NCBI RefSeq assembly: GCF_900112035.1
Contig: NZ_FOKC01000003.1
Span: forward strand, 248,001 to 312,000
DNA: 64,000 nt
Source: Nocardioides alpinus
GTDB taxonomy: Bacteria > Actinomycetota > Actinomycetes > Propionibacteriales > Nocardioidaceae
Direction: 5' to 3'
Shown here one piece after another: positions 1-8,493 of this stretch; positions within the stretch are counted from its first letter, which is position 1, and each line of letters starts with the position of its first letter. Below the pieces are notes generated by a model. The model did not search any database. It saw nothing but the letters and a program-made list of their open reading frames with translations, and had not been told where the DNA came from. Made by a program: the position numbers and the translations under genes.

Positions 1-56
1 CGGATCGACTCGTCGCGGATCGGGACGTCGACGGGGTCGTGCGACTGGGAGGCCAT
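1..56 (-). CDS. Partial 5' end of a possible S4 RNA-binding domain protein
   Basis: Reading the minus strand from an ATG at 56 gives 18 codons before the window edge, beginning MASQSHDPVDVPIRDESI. All third positions favour G or C, as in the surrounding real genes. The string PVDVPIRDESI resembles the start of short actinobacterial S4-domain RNA-binding proteins, where it would be followed by an IRLGQ-type segment, but the diagnostic domain lies outside the window. It would be divergent from the phospholipase D-like gene at 138. The identity is a guess from memory of the family start; only the open frame is seen directly. Confidence 0.4.
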   Translation of the reverse strand, partial: MASQSHDPVDVPIRDESI

Positions 57-137
57 GGGAGAAGTGAACCAGTCGGCCTAGGGTGGGCCCTTCCGACCGC
101 CCGCCCGACCGACCCGCTCCCGCCGGAGGACCACGAG

Positions 138-1337
138 ATGACGAGCCGAAGCCGGACCCAGGTCGTGGCGGTGCTGATCCTGCTGGCGTCCGTGCTCACG
201 CTCGGCGCACCCGCGGGTGCCCGGGACGGAGCGGACCGTTCGGGGAAGAGCGGGTGCGAGGTCCGCGGTGGCCTCGAGGTGTGCTTCTCCTCGCCGCCGA
301 CCCGCGCCGACGACCCGACCGTCCTCGACCGCCCGACCACCCTGTTCGACGCGGCCGGACCGGGCGACACCCTCCGGGTCGCCATGTTCCGGTGGGACAT
401 CCAGGCACCGACCGCCGCGCTGCTCGCCGCCCAGCGTCGCGGGGCCGTCGTCTACCTCGTGGGCGACGAGGACCTGCGCCTCAACTCGCGTGGCCGCCGC
501 CTCATCGAGCGGCTCGAGGCGCAGGACACCGCCCGGCGCAACGTCACCATCTGCGACGGGGCATGCCTGCCGTGGCGAGCACCCGGCCCCTTCCCCGACA
601 GCCAGAACGTGCAGCACCTGAAGTTCTACGTGACCGACATCGGCGGGGTGCAGTCCTTCATCACCAGCTCGGCCAACCTCGAGGACCGCCAGTACCGGCA
701 GTACAACTCGCTGCTGAAGATCGACGACACCGCCCTGGCCGGATTCGGTACGGCGTACTTCACGCGGCTCTTCGAGCAGAGCCTCAGCGCCGGCGGACAG
801 AGGTGGGACGACCGACGCAAGGTCTTCGAGTCCGGCTCCGTCACCGCCGCCGTCTATCCGAGCCGGAGCGACCTGCTGCTCTCCACGCTCCGCGACCTCA
901 CGTGCGTCCGGGGTGCGCGCGAGGTGTCGGCGATGTTCGCGGTGATCCAGCGCGCGGACGTACGCGCCGAGCTCGCGCGGCTCGCGAACGACGGCTGCCG
1001 GGTGCGCGTCGTGACCACCCGCGACACGATCGAGAACTGGCTCCAGGCAGAGCTGCCCGGCGGTCGCCTCGCCGGCTCCGCCGTACGGACGACGTTGACC
1101 CACGACAAGATGCTGGTGGCGCACGCCCGGTTCCGCGGCCGGCCGACGCGGCTCGTCGTCACGGGCACGTCGAACACGACCTGTGGGGGCCTGCTCTACA
1201 ACGACGAGGTGATGCTGCGCGTGGTCGACGAGCGCTGGCTGCACGACCAGTACCTCGCGCACTTCGACGACGCCTGGGCGCACTCGCACCAGAGCCGCTC
1301 GCGGATCATGCCGGTGATGCGGCCCTGCCGGCGCTGA
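138..1337 (+). CDS. Secreted phospholipase D-like protein
   Basis: Predicted 399-residue exported protein. The ATG at 138 is chosen because a GGAGGA ribosome site lies eight bases upstream and the protein then opens with a classic signal peptide (basic start, then AVLILLASVLTLGAPAGA); a longer frame back to 39 has no such features. Two PLD half-motifs are visible: HLKFYVTD with His160, Lys162 and Asp167, and HDKMLVAH with His322 and Lys324, each followed by a small-residue and Asn segment (TSSANLEDR and TGTSNTT). The second motif lacks the usual Asp, so the exact chemistry (phospholipase, nuclease or transferase) is open. Several Cys pairs fit an extracellular location. It is convergent with the DUF445 gene, with four bases between stops. 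Confidence 0.85.
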   Translation: MTSRSRTQVVAVLILLASVLTLGAPAGARDGADRSGKSGCEVRGGLEVCFSSPPTRADDPTVLDRPTTLFDAAGPGDTLRVAMFRWDIQAPTAALLAAQRRGAVVYLVGDEDLRLNSRGRRLIERLEAQDTARRNVTICDGACLPWRAPGPFPDSQNVQHLKFYVTDIGGVQSFITSSANLEDRQYRQYNSLLKIDDTALAGFGTAYFTRLFEQSLSAGGQRWDDRRKVFESGSVTAAVYPSRSDLLLSTLRDLTCVRGAREVSAMFAVIQRADVRAELARLANDGCRVRVVTTRDTIENWLQAELPGGRLAGSAVRTTLTHDKMLVAHARFRGRPTRLVVTGTSNTTCGGLLYNDEVMLRVVDERWLHDQYLAHFDDAWAHSHQSRSRIMPVMRPCRR

Positions 1338-1341
1338 GCCG

Positions 1342-2625
1342 TCACCCCACGAGCAGGCTCACCGCGTGGATGACCACGCCCACGAGTCCGCCGACGATCG
1401 TGCCGTTGATCCGGATGAACTGCAGGTCGCGCCCGACGTGGAGCTCGATGCGGCGGGCCGCCTCCTTGCCGTCCCAGCGCTCGATGGTCGAGGTGATCAC
1501 CGTGGTGACCTCGGCGCCGTAGCGCGACACCAGGAAGACGGTCAGGTCGGCCGCCCTGCGGTCGAGGCGCTCACGGAGCTCGGCGTCCTCCTGGAGCCGC
1601 TGGGCGAACAGGTTGAGCTCCTCCAGCAGGCGCTGGCGTACCGCGCCCTCGCGGTCCTGGATCGAGCCGAGCAGGGCGGCGCGCATCGCCTTCCACAGCG
1701 AGATCGCCGTCGTGACGACCTGCGGGTGGTCGAGCAGGCGCACCTTGAAGGCCTCGGTGCGGGCCTGGGTCTGGGCATCGTTGAGCAGGTCGTGCGCGAG
1801 CTGGCCCAACATCGAGTCGAGCGCCTCGCGGGCCCGGTGGTGCGGGTCGTCGCGGATGTCCTCGACCCACTTGATCGCCTCGAGGTGGATGCGTGAGGTC
1901 ACCGTCTCGTTGAGCCTGGTGGGCGCCCACCACGGGGCGCGCTCGCCGAGCACGCGGGCGAAGGTCTCGGGGTTGTCGACGAGCCAGCGGTGCATCTCCT
2001 CCACGACCAGGTCGACCACTCCGTGGTGGAGGTCGTCGCGCAGGACCTCCATCAGCGTCGAGCCGAGCAGCGGGGAGATGGGCTCCTCCCGGAACCGCGG
2101 CACCAGTGCCTCGGTCACGAGGTCGGCGATGTGCTCGTCGCGCACCTTGCCGAGCGCGATCGCGGCGACGTCGGAGACCTCGTCGACGACGCGGCGGGCG
2201 TGGGCGGGCTCGCGCAGCCAGTCGCCCACGCGGGCCGTGATCCGGGCGGCAGCCACCCGCTCGCGGATGATGTCCTCCTGCAGGAAGTTTTCCCCCACGA
2301 ATTCCTCGAGCCCCTTGCCCAGCTCGTCCTTGCGCTTGGGGATGAGTGCCGTGTGCGGGATCGGGATGCCGAGCGGGTGCTTGAAGAGCGCGGTCACGGC
2401 GAACCAGTCGGCGATGGCGCCGACCATCGACGCCTCGGCGCCGGCGTTGACGAAACCCCAGAACCCGTCGAGCCCCAGCGTGGCGACGTACACCACGGCA
2501 GCGAGGACCAGGAGCCCGACGGCCACGGTCCGCATCTGCCGCAGCCCGCGGCGGCGCGCCTCGTCCGCGCCCGGGTCGGGCGTGATGAGCGAGATGCTGG
2601 GCGAGGTGGAAGCCATGCGGGCCAT
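1342..2625 (-). CDS. DUF445 family membrane protein
   Basis: A 427-residue protein of the DUF445/YjiN family, whose biochemical role is unknown. A transmembrane segment lies at about residues 35-55 (VAVGLLVLAAVVYVATLGLDGFWG), followed by the family hallmark AGAEASMVGAIADWFAVTALFKHPLGIPIPHTALIP, which in this family is a conserved re-entrant or second membrane region. The long middle is charged and probably helical, and a final hydrophobic segment (GTIVGGLVGVVIHAVSLLVG) closes the protein. An alternative start is the ATG at 2616. It stands alone on its strand and its 5' end faces the nucleotidyltransferase at 2661. Confidence 0.88.
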   Translation of the reverse strand: MARMASTSPSISLITPDPGADEARRRGLRQMRTVAVGLLVLAAVVYVATLGLDGFWGFVNAGAEASMVGAIADWFAVTALFKHPLGIPIPHTALIPKRKDELGKGLEEFVGENFLQEDIIRERVAAARITARVGDWLREPAHARRVVDEVSDVAAIALGKVRDEHIADLVTEALVPRFREEPISPLLGSTLMEVLRDDLHHGVVDLVVEEMHRWLVDNPETFARVLGERAPWWAPTRLNETVTSRIHLEAIKWVEDIRDDPHHRAREALDSMLGQLAHDLLNDAQTQARTEAFKVRLLDHPQVVTTAISLWKAMRAALLGSIQDREGAVRQRLLEELNLFAQRLQEDAELRERLDRRAADLTVFLVSRYGAEVTTVITSTIERWDGKEAARRIELHVGRDLQFIRINGTIVGGLVGVVIHAVSLLVG

Positions 2626-2660
2626 CCTCCCCCAAGCCCCCTCACATCCTGCGTGCCAGA

Positions 2661-3065
2661 ATGCCCCGCATGTCTCGCACCGTGATCACCTTCGGCACGT
2701 TCGACGTGTTCCACGTCGGGCACCTCCGCGTGCTCGAACGCGCGGCAGCGCTGGGCGACCGACTGGTCGTCGGCGTGTCGGCAGACGCCCTCAACGAGCG
2801 CAAGAAGGGCCGTGCCCCGATCTTCAGCGAGAAGGAGCGGCTCGCGATCGTCGGCGCCCTCAAGGTGGTCGACGCGGTGTTCGTCGAGGAGAGCCTGGAG
2901 CAGAAGCGCGACTACATCGTCGAGCACGGTGCCGACGTGCTGGTGATGGGCGACGACTGGGCCGGCAAGTTCGACGAGTACGCCGACGCGTGCGAGGTCG
3001 TCTACCTCGAGCGCACCCCGGCCATCTCCACCACGGCGATCATCGAGCACATCGCGGACCTCTAG
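2661..3065 (+). CDS. Adenylyl/cytidylyltransferase family protein (TagD-like)
   Basis: A 134-residue single-domain nucleotidyltransferase. The HxGH signature is clear in GTFDVFHVGH at about residues 12-21, and the C-terminal RTPAISTT matches the ISTT motif of glycerol-3-phosphate cytidylyltransferases, which transfer CMP from CTP onto a phosphate. Length equals that of TagD-type enzymes. The real substrate is uncertain: TagD-like enzymes in actinobacteria may act in cell-wall glycopolymer or other nucleotide-activated precursor synthesis, and no partner gene is adjacent. ATG 2670 is an alternative start; neither has a strong ribosome site. Confidence 0.82.
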   Translation: MPRMSRTVITFGTFDVFHVGHLRVLERAAALGDRLVVGVSADALNERKKGRAPIFSEKERLAIVGALKVVDAVFVEESLEQKRDYIVEHGADVLVMGDDWAGKFDEYADACEVVYLERTPAISTTAIIEHIADL

Positions 3066-3138
3066 GCCTCCTCGATGGGTTTGCCTGTCACCCCGGCGGG
3101 TTAGTCTCACCTGCGAGATGACAACCACGAGGGGAACC

Positions 3139-4716
3139 ATGCGCCGAATCGTCACCACTGCTGTGGCCATTGCACTGATGGGCGGCGCGGCACTCTCTGC
3201 GCCCGCCGTCGCCGCCGACCAGGACCAGCCGACCGTGCCGGGCACGACGGGTGCACCGATCCCGTCGGAGCCCCTGCAGGTCTCCGACGACCCCGTCCGT
3301 GACCTCGGCAAGCTGAGCGCCTCCGACGCCCTCGCCGTCGCGCGACGGGTGACGTCGGGCAGCGCCCTGCCGAGGGACCCGTCGGCGACCCTCGCGCTGC
3401 GCGACCTCTGGCTCAAGCGCACCCAGCTCCGCGGCACCGAGCGCCGCCAGGCCGACGGCCTGCTCGCCCGGCCGTCGGACGGCGTGGCCGACCAGTACGG
3501 CTTCGGCTACACCGCGCCCGAGGCCGCACCGCTGTGCAACGCGCGGCTGTGCCTGCACTACGTCAACACCGGCACCGACGCGCCGCCGTCGGCCGAGTGG
3601 CCTGCCCACAACCTGGCCGTCATGGACTCGGTGTGGACCGCGATCGTCGACCAGCTCGGCTACCGCGCGCCCCTCACCGACGGCGCCAAGGGCGGCAGCC
3701 CGCAGTTCGACGTCTACCTCAAGGACCTCGGCGGCGACCTCTACGGCCTCTGCGCACCGGAGAAGCGGGTCAAGAAGCGCACCGGGTCGGGCTTCTGCGT
3801 CCTGGACAACGACTTCGCGACCGCGCAGTTCCCCAACGCCACCCCCGACGACAACCTGGTCGTGACCGCCGGTCACGAGTTCTTCCACGCGGTGCAGTTC
3901 GCCTACGACTACGCCGAGGACCCGTGGATGATGGAGTCCACCGCCACGTGGATGGAGGAGCGGATCGCGACCACGGTCAACGACAACCGCCAGTACCTCT
4001 CGCTCAGCCAGATCTACCGCCCCTACCTGCCGCTCGACTTCTTCAGCCGCACCGGTGGCTACCAGTACGGCAACTGGGTCTTCTGGGAGTACCTCTCGAC
4101 CAAGTACGGCACCGACATCGTCAAGAAGGCCTGGGACCAGGCCGGGTCGCTGAAGAAGGACGGTGGCAAGTACAGCATCACCGCGCTCCAGAAGGTGCTC
4201 AAGAGCAAGGGCGGGCTGACCAAGGTCTACTCGACCTACGCCGCCGGCAACCTGACACCTGCGGCCAACTTCCCCGAGGGCGCTGAGTACGTCTTCCCGA
4301 AGGTCCGCGGCGGCAAGGAGCTCAGCAAGCGCAAGCGCAGCAAGCGCTTCGGGGTGAAGATCGACCACCTCGCCTCTGCCTCATACGTCTACCTCCCCGG
4401 CAACGGGCTCGACGGCAGGAAGTGGAAGCTCTCGCTCGGCGTCACCGGTCCCGTCAAGCGCACCTCGCCGGCAGCAGTGGTCGTCGTGCACATGGGCGAC
4501 GGCTCGCGCCAGACCAAGCGGGTCAAGCTCAACAAGCGCGGCGACGGCCGGATCAAGGTCAGCTTCGACAACCGCTCGGTGAGCGCGGTGTCGGTGACGC
4601 TGGTCAACGGCTCGACGCGCTACAAGTGCGGCGGGAGCTCGGCAGTGGCCTGCGGCGGCCGTCCGCTCGACGACAACGCGCGCTTCGCCGTGAAGGGCCG
4701 CGTCGTCAAGGGCTGA
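3139..4716 (+). CDS. Secreted HExxH zinc metalloprotease (MXAN_6640-like)
   Basis: Predicted 525-residue exported peptidase. Start at ATG 3139 follows a GAGGGGA ribosome site and gives a signal peptide ending around SAPAVAA. The zinc motif is HEFFHAVQ (His246, Glu247, His250) with a likely third ligand in ESTATWMEE near Glu266, the gluzincin arrangement. Two Cys pairs (LCNARLCLHY and LCAPEK...FCVLD) probably form disulfides outside the cell. The C-terminal ~150 residues are basic and beta-rich with a last Cys pair (YKCGGSSAVACGG), possibly a surface-binding module. Resembles proteins annotated as MXAN_6640-family putative metalloproteases; substrate unknown. It overlaps the convergent TetR gene by 11 bases. 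Confidence 0.8.
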   Translation: MRRIVTTAVAIALMGGAALSAPAVAADQDQPTVPGTTGAPIPSEPLQVSDDPVRDLGKLSASDALAVARRVTSGSALPRDPSATLALRDLWLKRTQLRGTERRQADGLLARPSDGVADQYGFGYTAPEAAPLCNARLCLHYVNTGTDAPPSAEWPAHNLAVMDSVWTAIVDQLGYRAPLTDGAKGGSPQFDVYLKDLGGDLYGLCAPEKRVKKRTGSGFCVLDNDFATAQFPNATPDDNLVVTAGHEFFHAVQFAYDYAEDPWMMESTATWMEERIATTVNDNRQYLSLSQIYRPYLPLDFFSRTGGYQYGNWVFWEYLSTKYGTDIVKKAWDQAGSLKKDGGKYSITALQKVLKSKGGLTKVYSTYAAGNLTPAANFPEGAEYVFPKVRGGKELSKRKRSKRFGVKIDHLASASYVYLPGNGLDGRKWKLSLGVTGPVKRTSPAAVVVVHMGDGSRQTKRVKLNKRGDGRIKVSFDNRSVSAVSVTLVNGSTRYKCGGSSAVACGGRPLDDNARFAVKGRVVKG

Positions 4717-5326
4717 TGCGCAGCAGGGCGTGGAGCGCGGCGACGCACTCCGCGACCAGTCCCTCCAACGAGACCGGGCGTTCGCCGGTCGGCACTGCCG
4801 ACCAGGTGAGCGCCCGGTCCTCTGTGTAGGCCCACCACGCACGTACGACGTCGCGCTGGCTCCCGGGCACGCCGAGGGCGAGCACGACCCGGTCGGTGCT
4901 GCCGTCGCGGACCGAGTCCATGACCTCGCTGGCGCGCGGGTCGGCCACGGCGTGACCGTGGACGAGCGCGAGGTAGAAGTCGCGCCGCCGCTCGATCTGC
5001 TCGACCATCAGCCGGGTGATCTCCTCCACCTGCGCCTCACCCGGGAGGTCGGGGTCCGGCGCGGTCGTCCGCAGCATCCGCCGCCCGGCGGCCGCGATGC
5101 AGGCGAGGTAGAAGTCGGTCTTGGTCGGGAAGTAGTGGAACAGCAGGCCGCGGGAGATGCCCGCCTCGGCCGCGATGTCGTCCAGCGACAGGTCCTGGAT
5201 CGGCTTCTCGACGATCTTGGCCAGCCCGATGCCGACGAGCTGGCGACGGCGGTCGTCCGCGCTCAGCCGGCGGCGTACGGGCGGCACTTCCCCGCCGGGG
5301 AGACGATCGGACACACTGTTGAGCAT
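4706..5326 (-). CDS. TetR/AcrR family transcriptional regulator
   Basis: A 206-residue TetR repressor. The N-terminal helix-turn-helix is LSLDDIAAEAGISRGLLFHYFPTKTDFYLA (about residues 46-75), with the Y-F-x-T-K signature that follows the recognition helix. The ligand domain is helical and unassigned. The gene is divergent from the acyl-CoA dehydrogenase operon, 28 bases away, and a perfect palindrome overlaps its start codon, so autoregulation and control of that operon are likely. If the ATG at 5326 is the start, the mRNA must be nearly leaderless or the operator lies in the 5' end of the transcript. Confidence 0.9.
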   Translation of the reverse strand: MLNSVSDRLPGGEVPPVRRRLSADDRRRQLVGIGLAKIVEKPIQDLSLDDIAAEAGISRGLLFHYFPTKTDFYLACIAAAGRRMLRTTAPDPDLPGEAQVEEITRLMVEQIERRRDFYLALVHGHAVADPRASEVMDSVRDGSTDRVVLALGVPGSQRDVVRAWWAYTEDRALTWSAVPTGERPVSLEGLVAECVAALHALLRISP

Positions 5327-5336
5327 TGCTCAACAG
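5316..5336. promoter_or_regulatory. Perfect palindrome, probable TetR operator
   Basis: Two 10-base arms, CTGTTGAGCA and TGCTCAACAG, flank a single T, a perfect inverted repeat. It covers the TetR start codon and ends 18 bases before the acyl-CoA dehydrogenase ATG. Position and symmetry fit the operator of the adjacent TetR regulator controlling both divergent genes (inference). Confidence 0.75.
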
Positions 5337-5354
5337 GCGGTTAGGGTCAATCCC

Positions 5355-6608
5355 ATGGACTTCTCCCTCTCCCCTCGTGCCGCCGACCTGCAGGGGCGCG
5401 TACGCGCGTTCGTCGCCGACGAGATCCTGCCGATCGAGGCCGCCGCGCACGCGCGCACCACCCGGCTGCGCGAGTCGGGCGGCGACAACTGGACGCCTGA
5501 CCCGATCATCAAGGAGCTGCAGGCCAAGGCCCGCGCGCAGGGCTTGTGGAACCTGTTCCTCCCCCAGGCGCACGCCGGCCGCTACGCCGCAGACTTCGGC
5601 ACCGACGGGGGCGAGGGCCTCTCCAACGTCGACTACGCCGCAGTGGCCGAGGAGATGGGGCGCTCCTTCCTCGCCCCGCTGGTCTTCAACTCCAACGCGC
5701 CCGACACCGGCAACATGGAGGTGCTGCTCAAGTACGGCACCGACGAGCAGAAGGAGCAGTGGCTCGAGCCGCTCCTGCGCGGGGAGATCCGCAGCGCGTT
5801 CTGCATGACGGAGCCGGCAGTGGCCTCCTCCGACGCGACCAACATGGCGGCCACCGCCGAGGTCGACGGAGACGAGATCGTCATCAACGGTCGCAAGTGG
5901 TGGTCCACCGGCGTGGGCAACCCCGACTGCAGGATCTTCGTCTTCATGGGCCTCTCCGACCCCGAGGCCGACCGGCACTCGCGCCACACCATGGTGCTGG
6001 TCCCCCGTGACGCCGAGGGCGTCACGGTCGAGCGGATGCTCACCACGATGGGCTACTACGACGAGCCGCTGGGCCACGGTGAGGTGTCCTTCGACAACGT
6101 GCGGGTCCCCGCCGCCAACGTCCTGCTGGGTCCCGGCCGGGCCTTCGAGATCGCCCAGGGCCGGCTCGGTCCGGGCCGCGTGCACCACTGCATGCGTGCC
6201 ATCGGCCTGGCCGAGCGCGCCCTCGAGCTCGGCTGCGCCCGGGCCCTCGACCGCACCGCCTTCGGCAAGTCGATCGCCAGCCTCGGCGGCAACCGCGAGC
6301 GGATCGCCGACGCCCGCATCGCGATCAACCGCTCGCGCCTGCTCGTCATGCACGCCGCGTGGCTGCTCGACCAGGGCATGAGCCGCGAGGCCTACTCGGC
6401 CGTCAGCGAGATCAAGGTCGAGGTGCCCAACATGGCGCTCGACGTGATCGACATGGCGATCCAGCTCCACGGGGGCGCCGGGATGTCCGACGACACCATG
6501 CTGGCCTCGGCCTGGGTGGGCGCCCGCACCCTGCGGCTGGCCGACGGACCCGACGAGGTGCACCGCAACGTGATCGCCAAGATCGAGCTCGGGAAGCACA
6601 CGGCATGA
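5355..6608 (+). CDS. ACAD10/11-type acyl-CoA dehydrogenase
   Basis: A 417-residue FAD-dependent acyl-CoA dehydrogenase. The start is set by MDFSLSPRAADLQ at 5355, the normal N-terminus; the frame extends upstream through the TetR gene without meaning. The stretch MTEPAVASSDATN, INGRKWWSTGVG and especially QGRLGPGRVHHCMRAIGLAERAL matches the ACAD10/ACAD11 subfamily rather than short-chain or isovaleryl enzymes. In eukaryotic ACAD11 the dehydrogenase is fused to an APH-like kinase; here that kinase is a separate gene two positions downstream (7408). Its ATGA overlaps the next SDR. Controlled presumably by the divergent TetR. Role: desaturation, or removal of a phosphorylated 4-hydroxy group, from an acyl-CoA (family-based). 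Confidence 0.9.
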   Translation: MDFSLSPRAADLQGRVRAFVADEILPIEAAAHARTTRLRESGGDNWTPDPIIKELQAKARAQGLWNLFLPQAHAGRYAADFGTDGGEGLSNVDYAAVAEEMGRSFLAPLVFNSNAPDTGNMEVLLKYGTDEQKEQWLEPLLRGEIRSAFCMTEPAVASSDATNMAATAEVDGDEIVINGRKWWSTGVGNPDCRIFVFMGLSDPEADRHSRHTMVLVPRDAEGVTVERMLTTMGYYDEPLGHGEVSFDNVRVPAANVLLGPGRAFEIAQGRLGPGRVHHCMRAIGLAERALELGCARALDRTAFGKSIASLGGNRERIADARIAINRSRLLVMHAAWLLDQGMSREAYSAVSEIKVEVPNMALDVIDMAIQLHGGAGMSDDTMLASAWVGARTLRLADGPDEVHRNVIAKIELGKHTA

Positions 6609-7411
6609 GCCGCCGCATCCTGGTCACCGGCGCCGCCTCGGGTCTCGGCGCCGCGCTGGTCACGGCGTTCCGGGCGCGCGGCGACGAGGTCCTCGCCACC
6701 GACCTCCCCGCGCCGGTCGAGGCGGGAGCGGAGCAAGCCTCGAGGTCAGGCGTCGACCTGGTCCTCGACATCACCTCGGACGACGACTGGGCCGCGGCCG
6801 TCGACGCCGTACGGGAGCGGTGGGGCGGCCTCGACGTGCTGGTCAACAACGCCGGCGTGGCCGGCGGCGGCCGGGTCGATCGCTGCACGATCGAGGAGTG
6901 GCAGTGGATCACCGAGATCAACCTCTTCGGACTAGTGCGCGGCACCAGGGCGTTCGTCCCGATGCTCAAGGAGCAGGGCTCCGGCCACCTGGTCAACGTC
7001 GCCTCGCTGGCAGGCCTCGTGCACCCGGGCGGCATGGGCTCCTACAACGCGACGAAGGCCGCGGTCGTGGCGTTCACCGAGACCTGCGGCCACGAGCTGG
7101 CGGCGTACGGCATCCGGGCGAGCGTGGTCTGCCCGTCCTACTTCCGCACCAACCTGATGGACTCGATGCAGGGCAGCGACGAGCTGGTGGGGCAGGTGGT
7201 CGGCGGGCTGGTCGAGCGTTCGAAGGTCACCGCTGACGACATCGCCGCCGCCGTGCTCGCCGGCCTCGACGCCGGCGACGACGTGATCGTCCCCGACGAG
7301 GCCGCGCGCCAGGCCTACTTCCTCAAGTGGGCCGACCGCCCGGCCTACGACGCGGTCATGCGCGACCAGGCCGCCAAGCTGCAGGCGGCCGACCGTGGAG
7401 CGCTGTCGTGA
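6605..7411 (+). CDS. SDR family oxidoreductase
   Basis: A 268-residue classical short-chain dehydrogenase. The start ATG at 6605 overlaps the preceding stop (ATGA). Nucleotide-binding TGAASGLG at about residues 8-15, NNAG near residue 82, and the catalytic Tyr147-x3-Lys151 in YNATKAAV are intact. Translationally coupled both to the acyl-CoA dehydrogenase and, through GTGA at 7408, to the kinase. In the Lva pathway an SDR reduces the 4-keto acyl-CoA to the 4-hydroxy form, so this gene could supply substrate for the kinase; a fatty-acid type 3-hydroxy/3-keto role is equally possible. Confidence 0.88.
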   Translation: MSRRILVTGAASGLGAALVTAFRARGDEVLATDLPAPVEAGAEQASRSGVDLVLDITSDDDWAAAVDAVRERWGGLDVLVNNAGVAGGGRVDRCTIEEWQWITEINLFGLVRGTRAFVPMLKEQGSGHLVNVASLAGLVHPGGMGSYNATKAAVVAFTETCGHELAAYGIRASVVCPSYFRTNLMDSMQGSDELVGQVVGGLVERSKVTADDIAAAVLAGLDAGDDVIVPDEAARQAYFLKWADRPAYDAVMRDQAAKLQAADRGALS

Positions 7412-8493
7412 CGGCCGTCCCCGGCGCACGGGAGGTGCGTGAGGAGGATGCGTTCGACGTCGCACAGGTGGCGGAGTGGCTCCGCACCCACGCCGACGAC
7501 CCCGACGGCCTCGACGGGGAGCCGGAGGTGCGGCAGTTCACCGGCGGCGCGTCCAACCTGACCTACCTGCTGCGCTTTCCGTCCGGCCGCGACCTGATCG
7601 TCCGCAGGGCTCCGCAGGGCACGAAGGCCAAGGGTGCGCACGACATGCACCGCGAGCACGTGATCCAGTCGGCGCTCGCGCCGGTCTTCGACTACGTCGC
7701 GCCGATGGTGGCCTTCTGCGACGACCCCGATGTGGTCGGTGGCGACTTCTACGCCATGGACCGCATCGCCGGCGTGATCCCGCGCAGCGAGTGGCCGAAG
7801 GACGTACCCCTGTCGCCCGAGCAGGCACGCGCTCTGTGCCTCGACGCCGTCGACGTGCTCGCCGAGCTCCACGGCATCGACCCGGAGGCCGCGGGTCTCA
7901 GCCACCTCGGCAAGGGTGCGGGCTACGTACGCCGCCAGGTCGAGGGCTGGTCCACGCGCTACCGCAACGCCCGCACCCAGGACGTGCCCGACCTCGAGGG
8001 CGTGATGGCGTGGCTCGACGCGCACCAGCCCGACGACGTCGCCACGTGCGTGATCCACAACGACTTCAAGCTCGACAACCTCGTCCTGGACGCCGACGAC
8101 GTCACCCGTGTCGTCGGCGTGCTCGACTGGGAGATGGCCACCCTCGGCGACCCGCTGATGGACCTCGCCGGCTCGATGGCCTACTGGGTGCAGGCCGACG
8201 ACACCGAGGAGTTCCAGATGATGCGCCGGGTGCCGACGCACCTGCCCGGGATGCTGACCCGCGACGAGTTCGTGGCGGCGTACGCCGAGCGCACCGGCCG
8301 CACCGTGACGCCCGAGCAGTGGCGCTTCTACGAGGTCTTCGGGCTCTTCCGGATGGCCGCCATCGCCCAGCAGATCTACTACCGCTTCTTCCACGGGCAG
8401 ACCACCAACGAGATGTACGCCCTCTTCGGGCCGGCCGTGCAGATCATCGGGCGCCGGCTCGACGGACTGATCTCCTCGGACACGACCGCGTGA
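7408..8493 (+). CDS. APH-like acyl-CoA kinase (ACAD10/11 N-domain homologue)
   Basis: A 361-residue aminoglycoside-phosphotransferase-fold protein beginning at GTG 7408, which overlaps the SDR stop. GGASNLTYLL and LIVRRAPQG form the ATP site; the catalytic loop is CVIHNDFKLDN (His217, Asp219, Asn224) and the metal site is DWEMATLGDP (Asp240). The GASNLTYLL...RRAP...AHDMHRE pattern is that of the kinase half of ACAD10/11 and of LvaA, which phosphorylate 4-hydroxyacyl-CoA rather than antibiotics. Its linkage to an ACAD11-like dehydrogenase strongly supports a metabolic role over resistance. Confidence 0.87.
   Translation: MTAVPGAREVREEDAFDVAQVAEWLRTHADDPDGLDGEPEVRQFTGGASNLTYLLRFPSGRDLIVRRAPQGTKAKGAHDMHREHVIQSALAPVFDYVAPMVAFCDDPDVVGGDFYAMDRIAGVIPRSEWPKDVPLSPEQARALCLDAVDVLAELHGIDPEAAGLSHLGKGAGYVRRQVEGWSTRYRNARTQDVPDLEGVMAWLDAHQPDDVATCVIHNDFKLDNLVLDADDVTRVVGVLDWEMATLGDPLMDLAGSMAYWVQADDTEEFQMMRRVPTHLPGMLTRDEFVAAYAERTGRTVTPEQWRFYEVFGLFRMAAIAQQIYYRFFHGQTTNEMYALFGPAVQIIGRRLDGLISSDTTA

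Noticed and set aside
7408..8493. Antibiotic resistance phosphotransferase
   Set aside because: The sequence pattern and operon (ACAD11-like dehydrogenase) point to acyl-CoA metabolism; no resistance-specific motif is visible.
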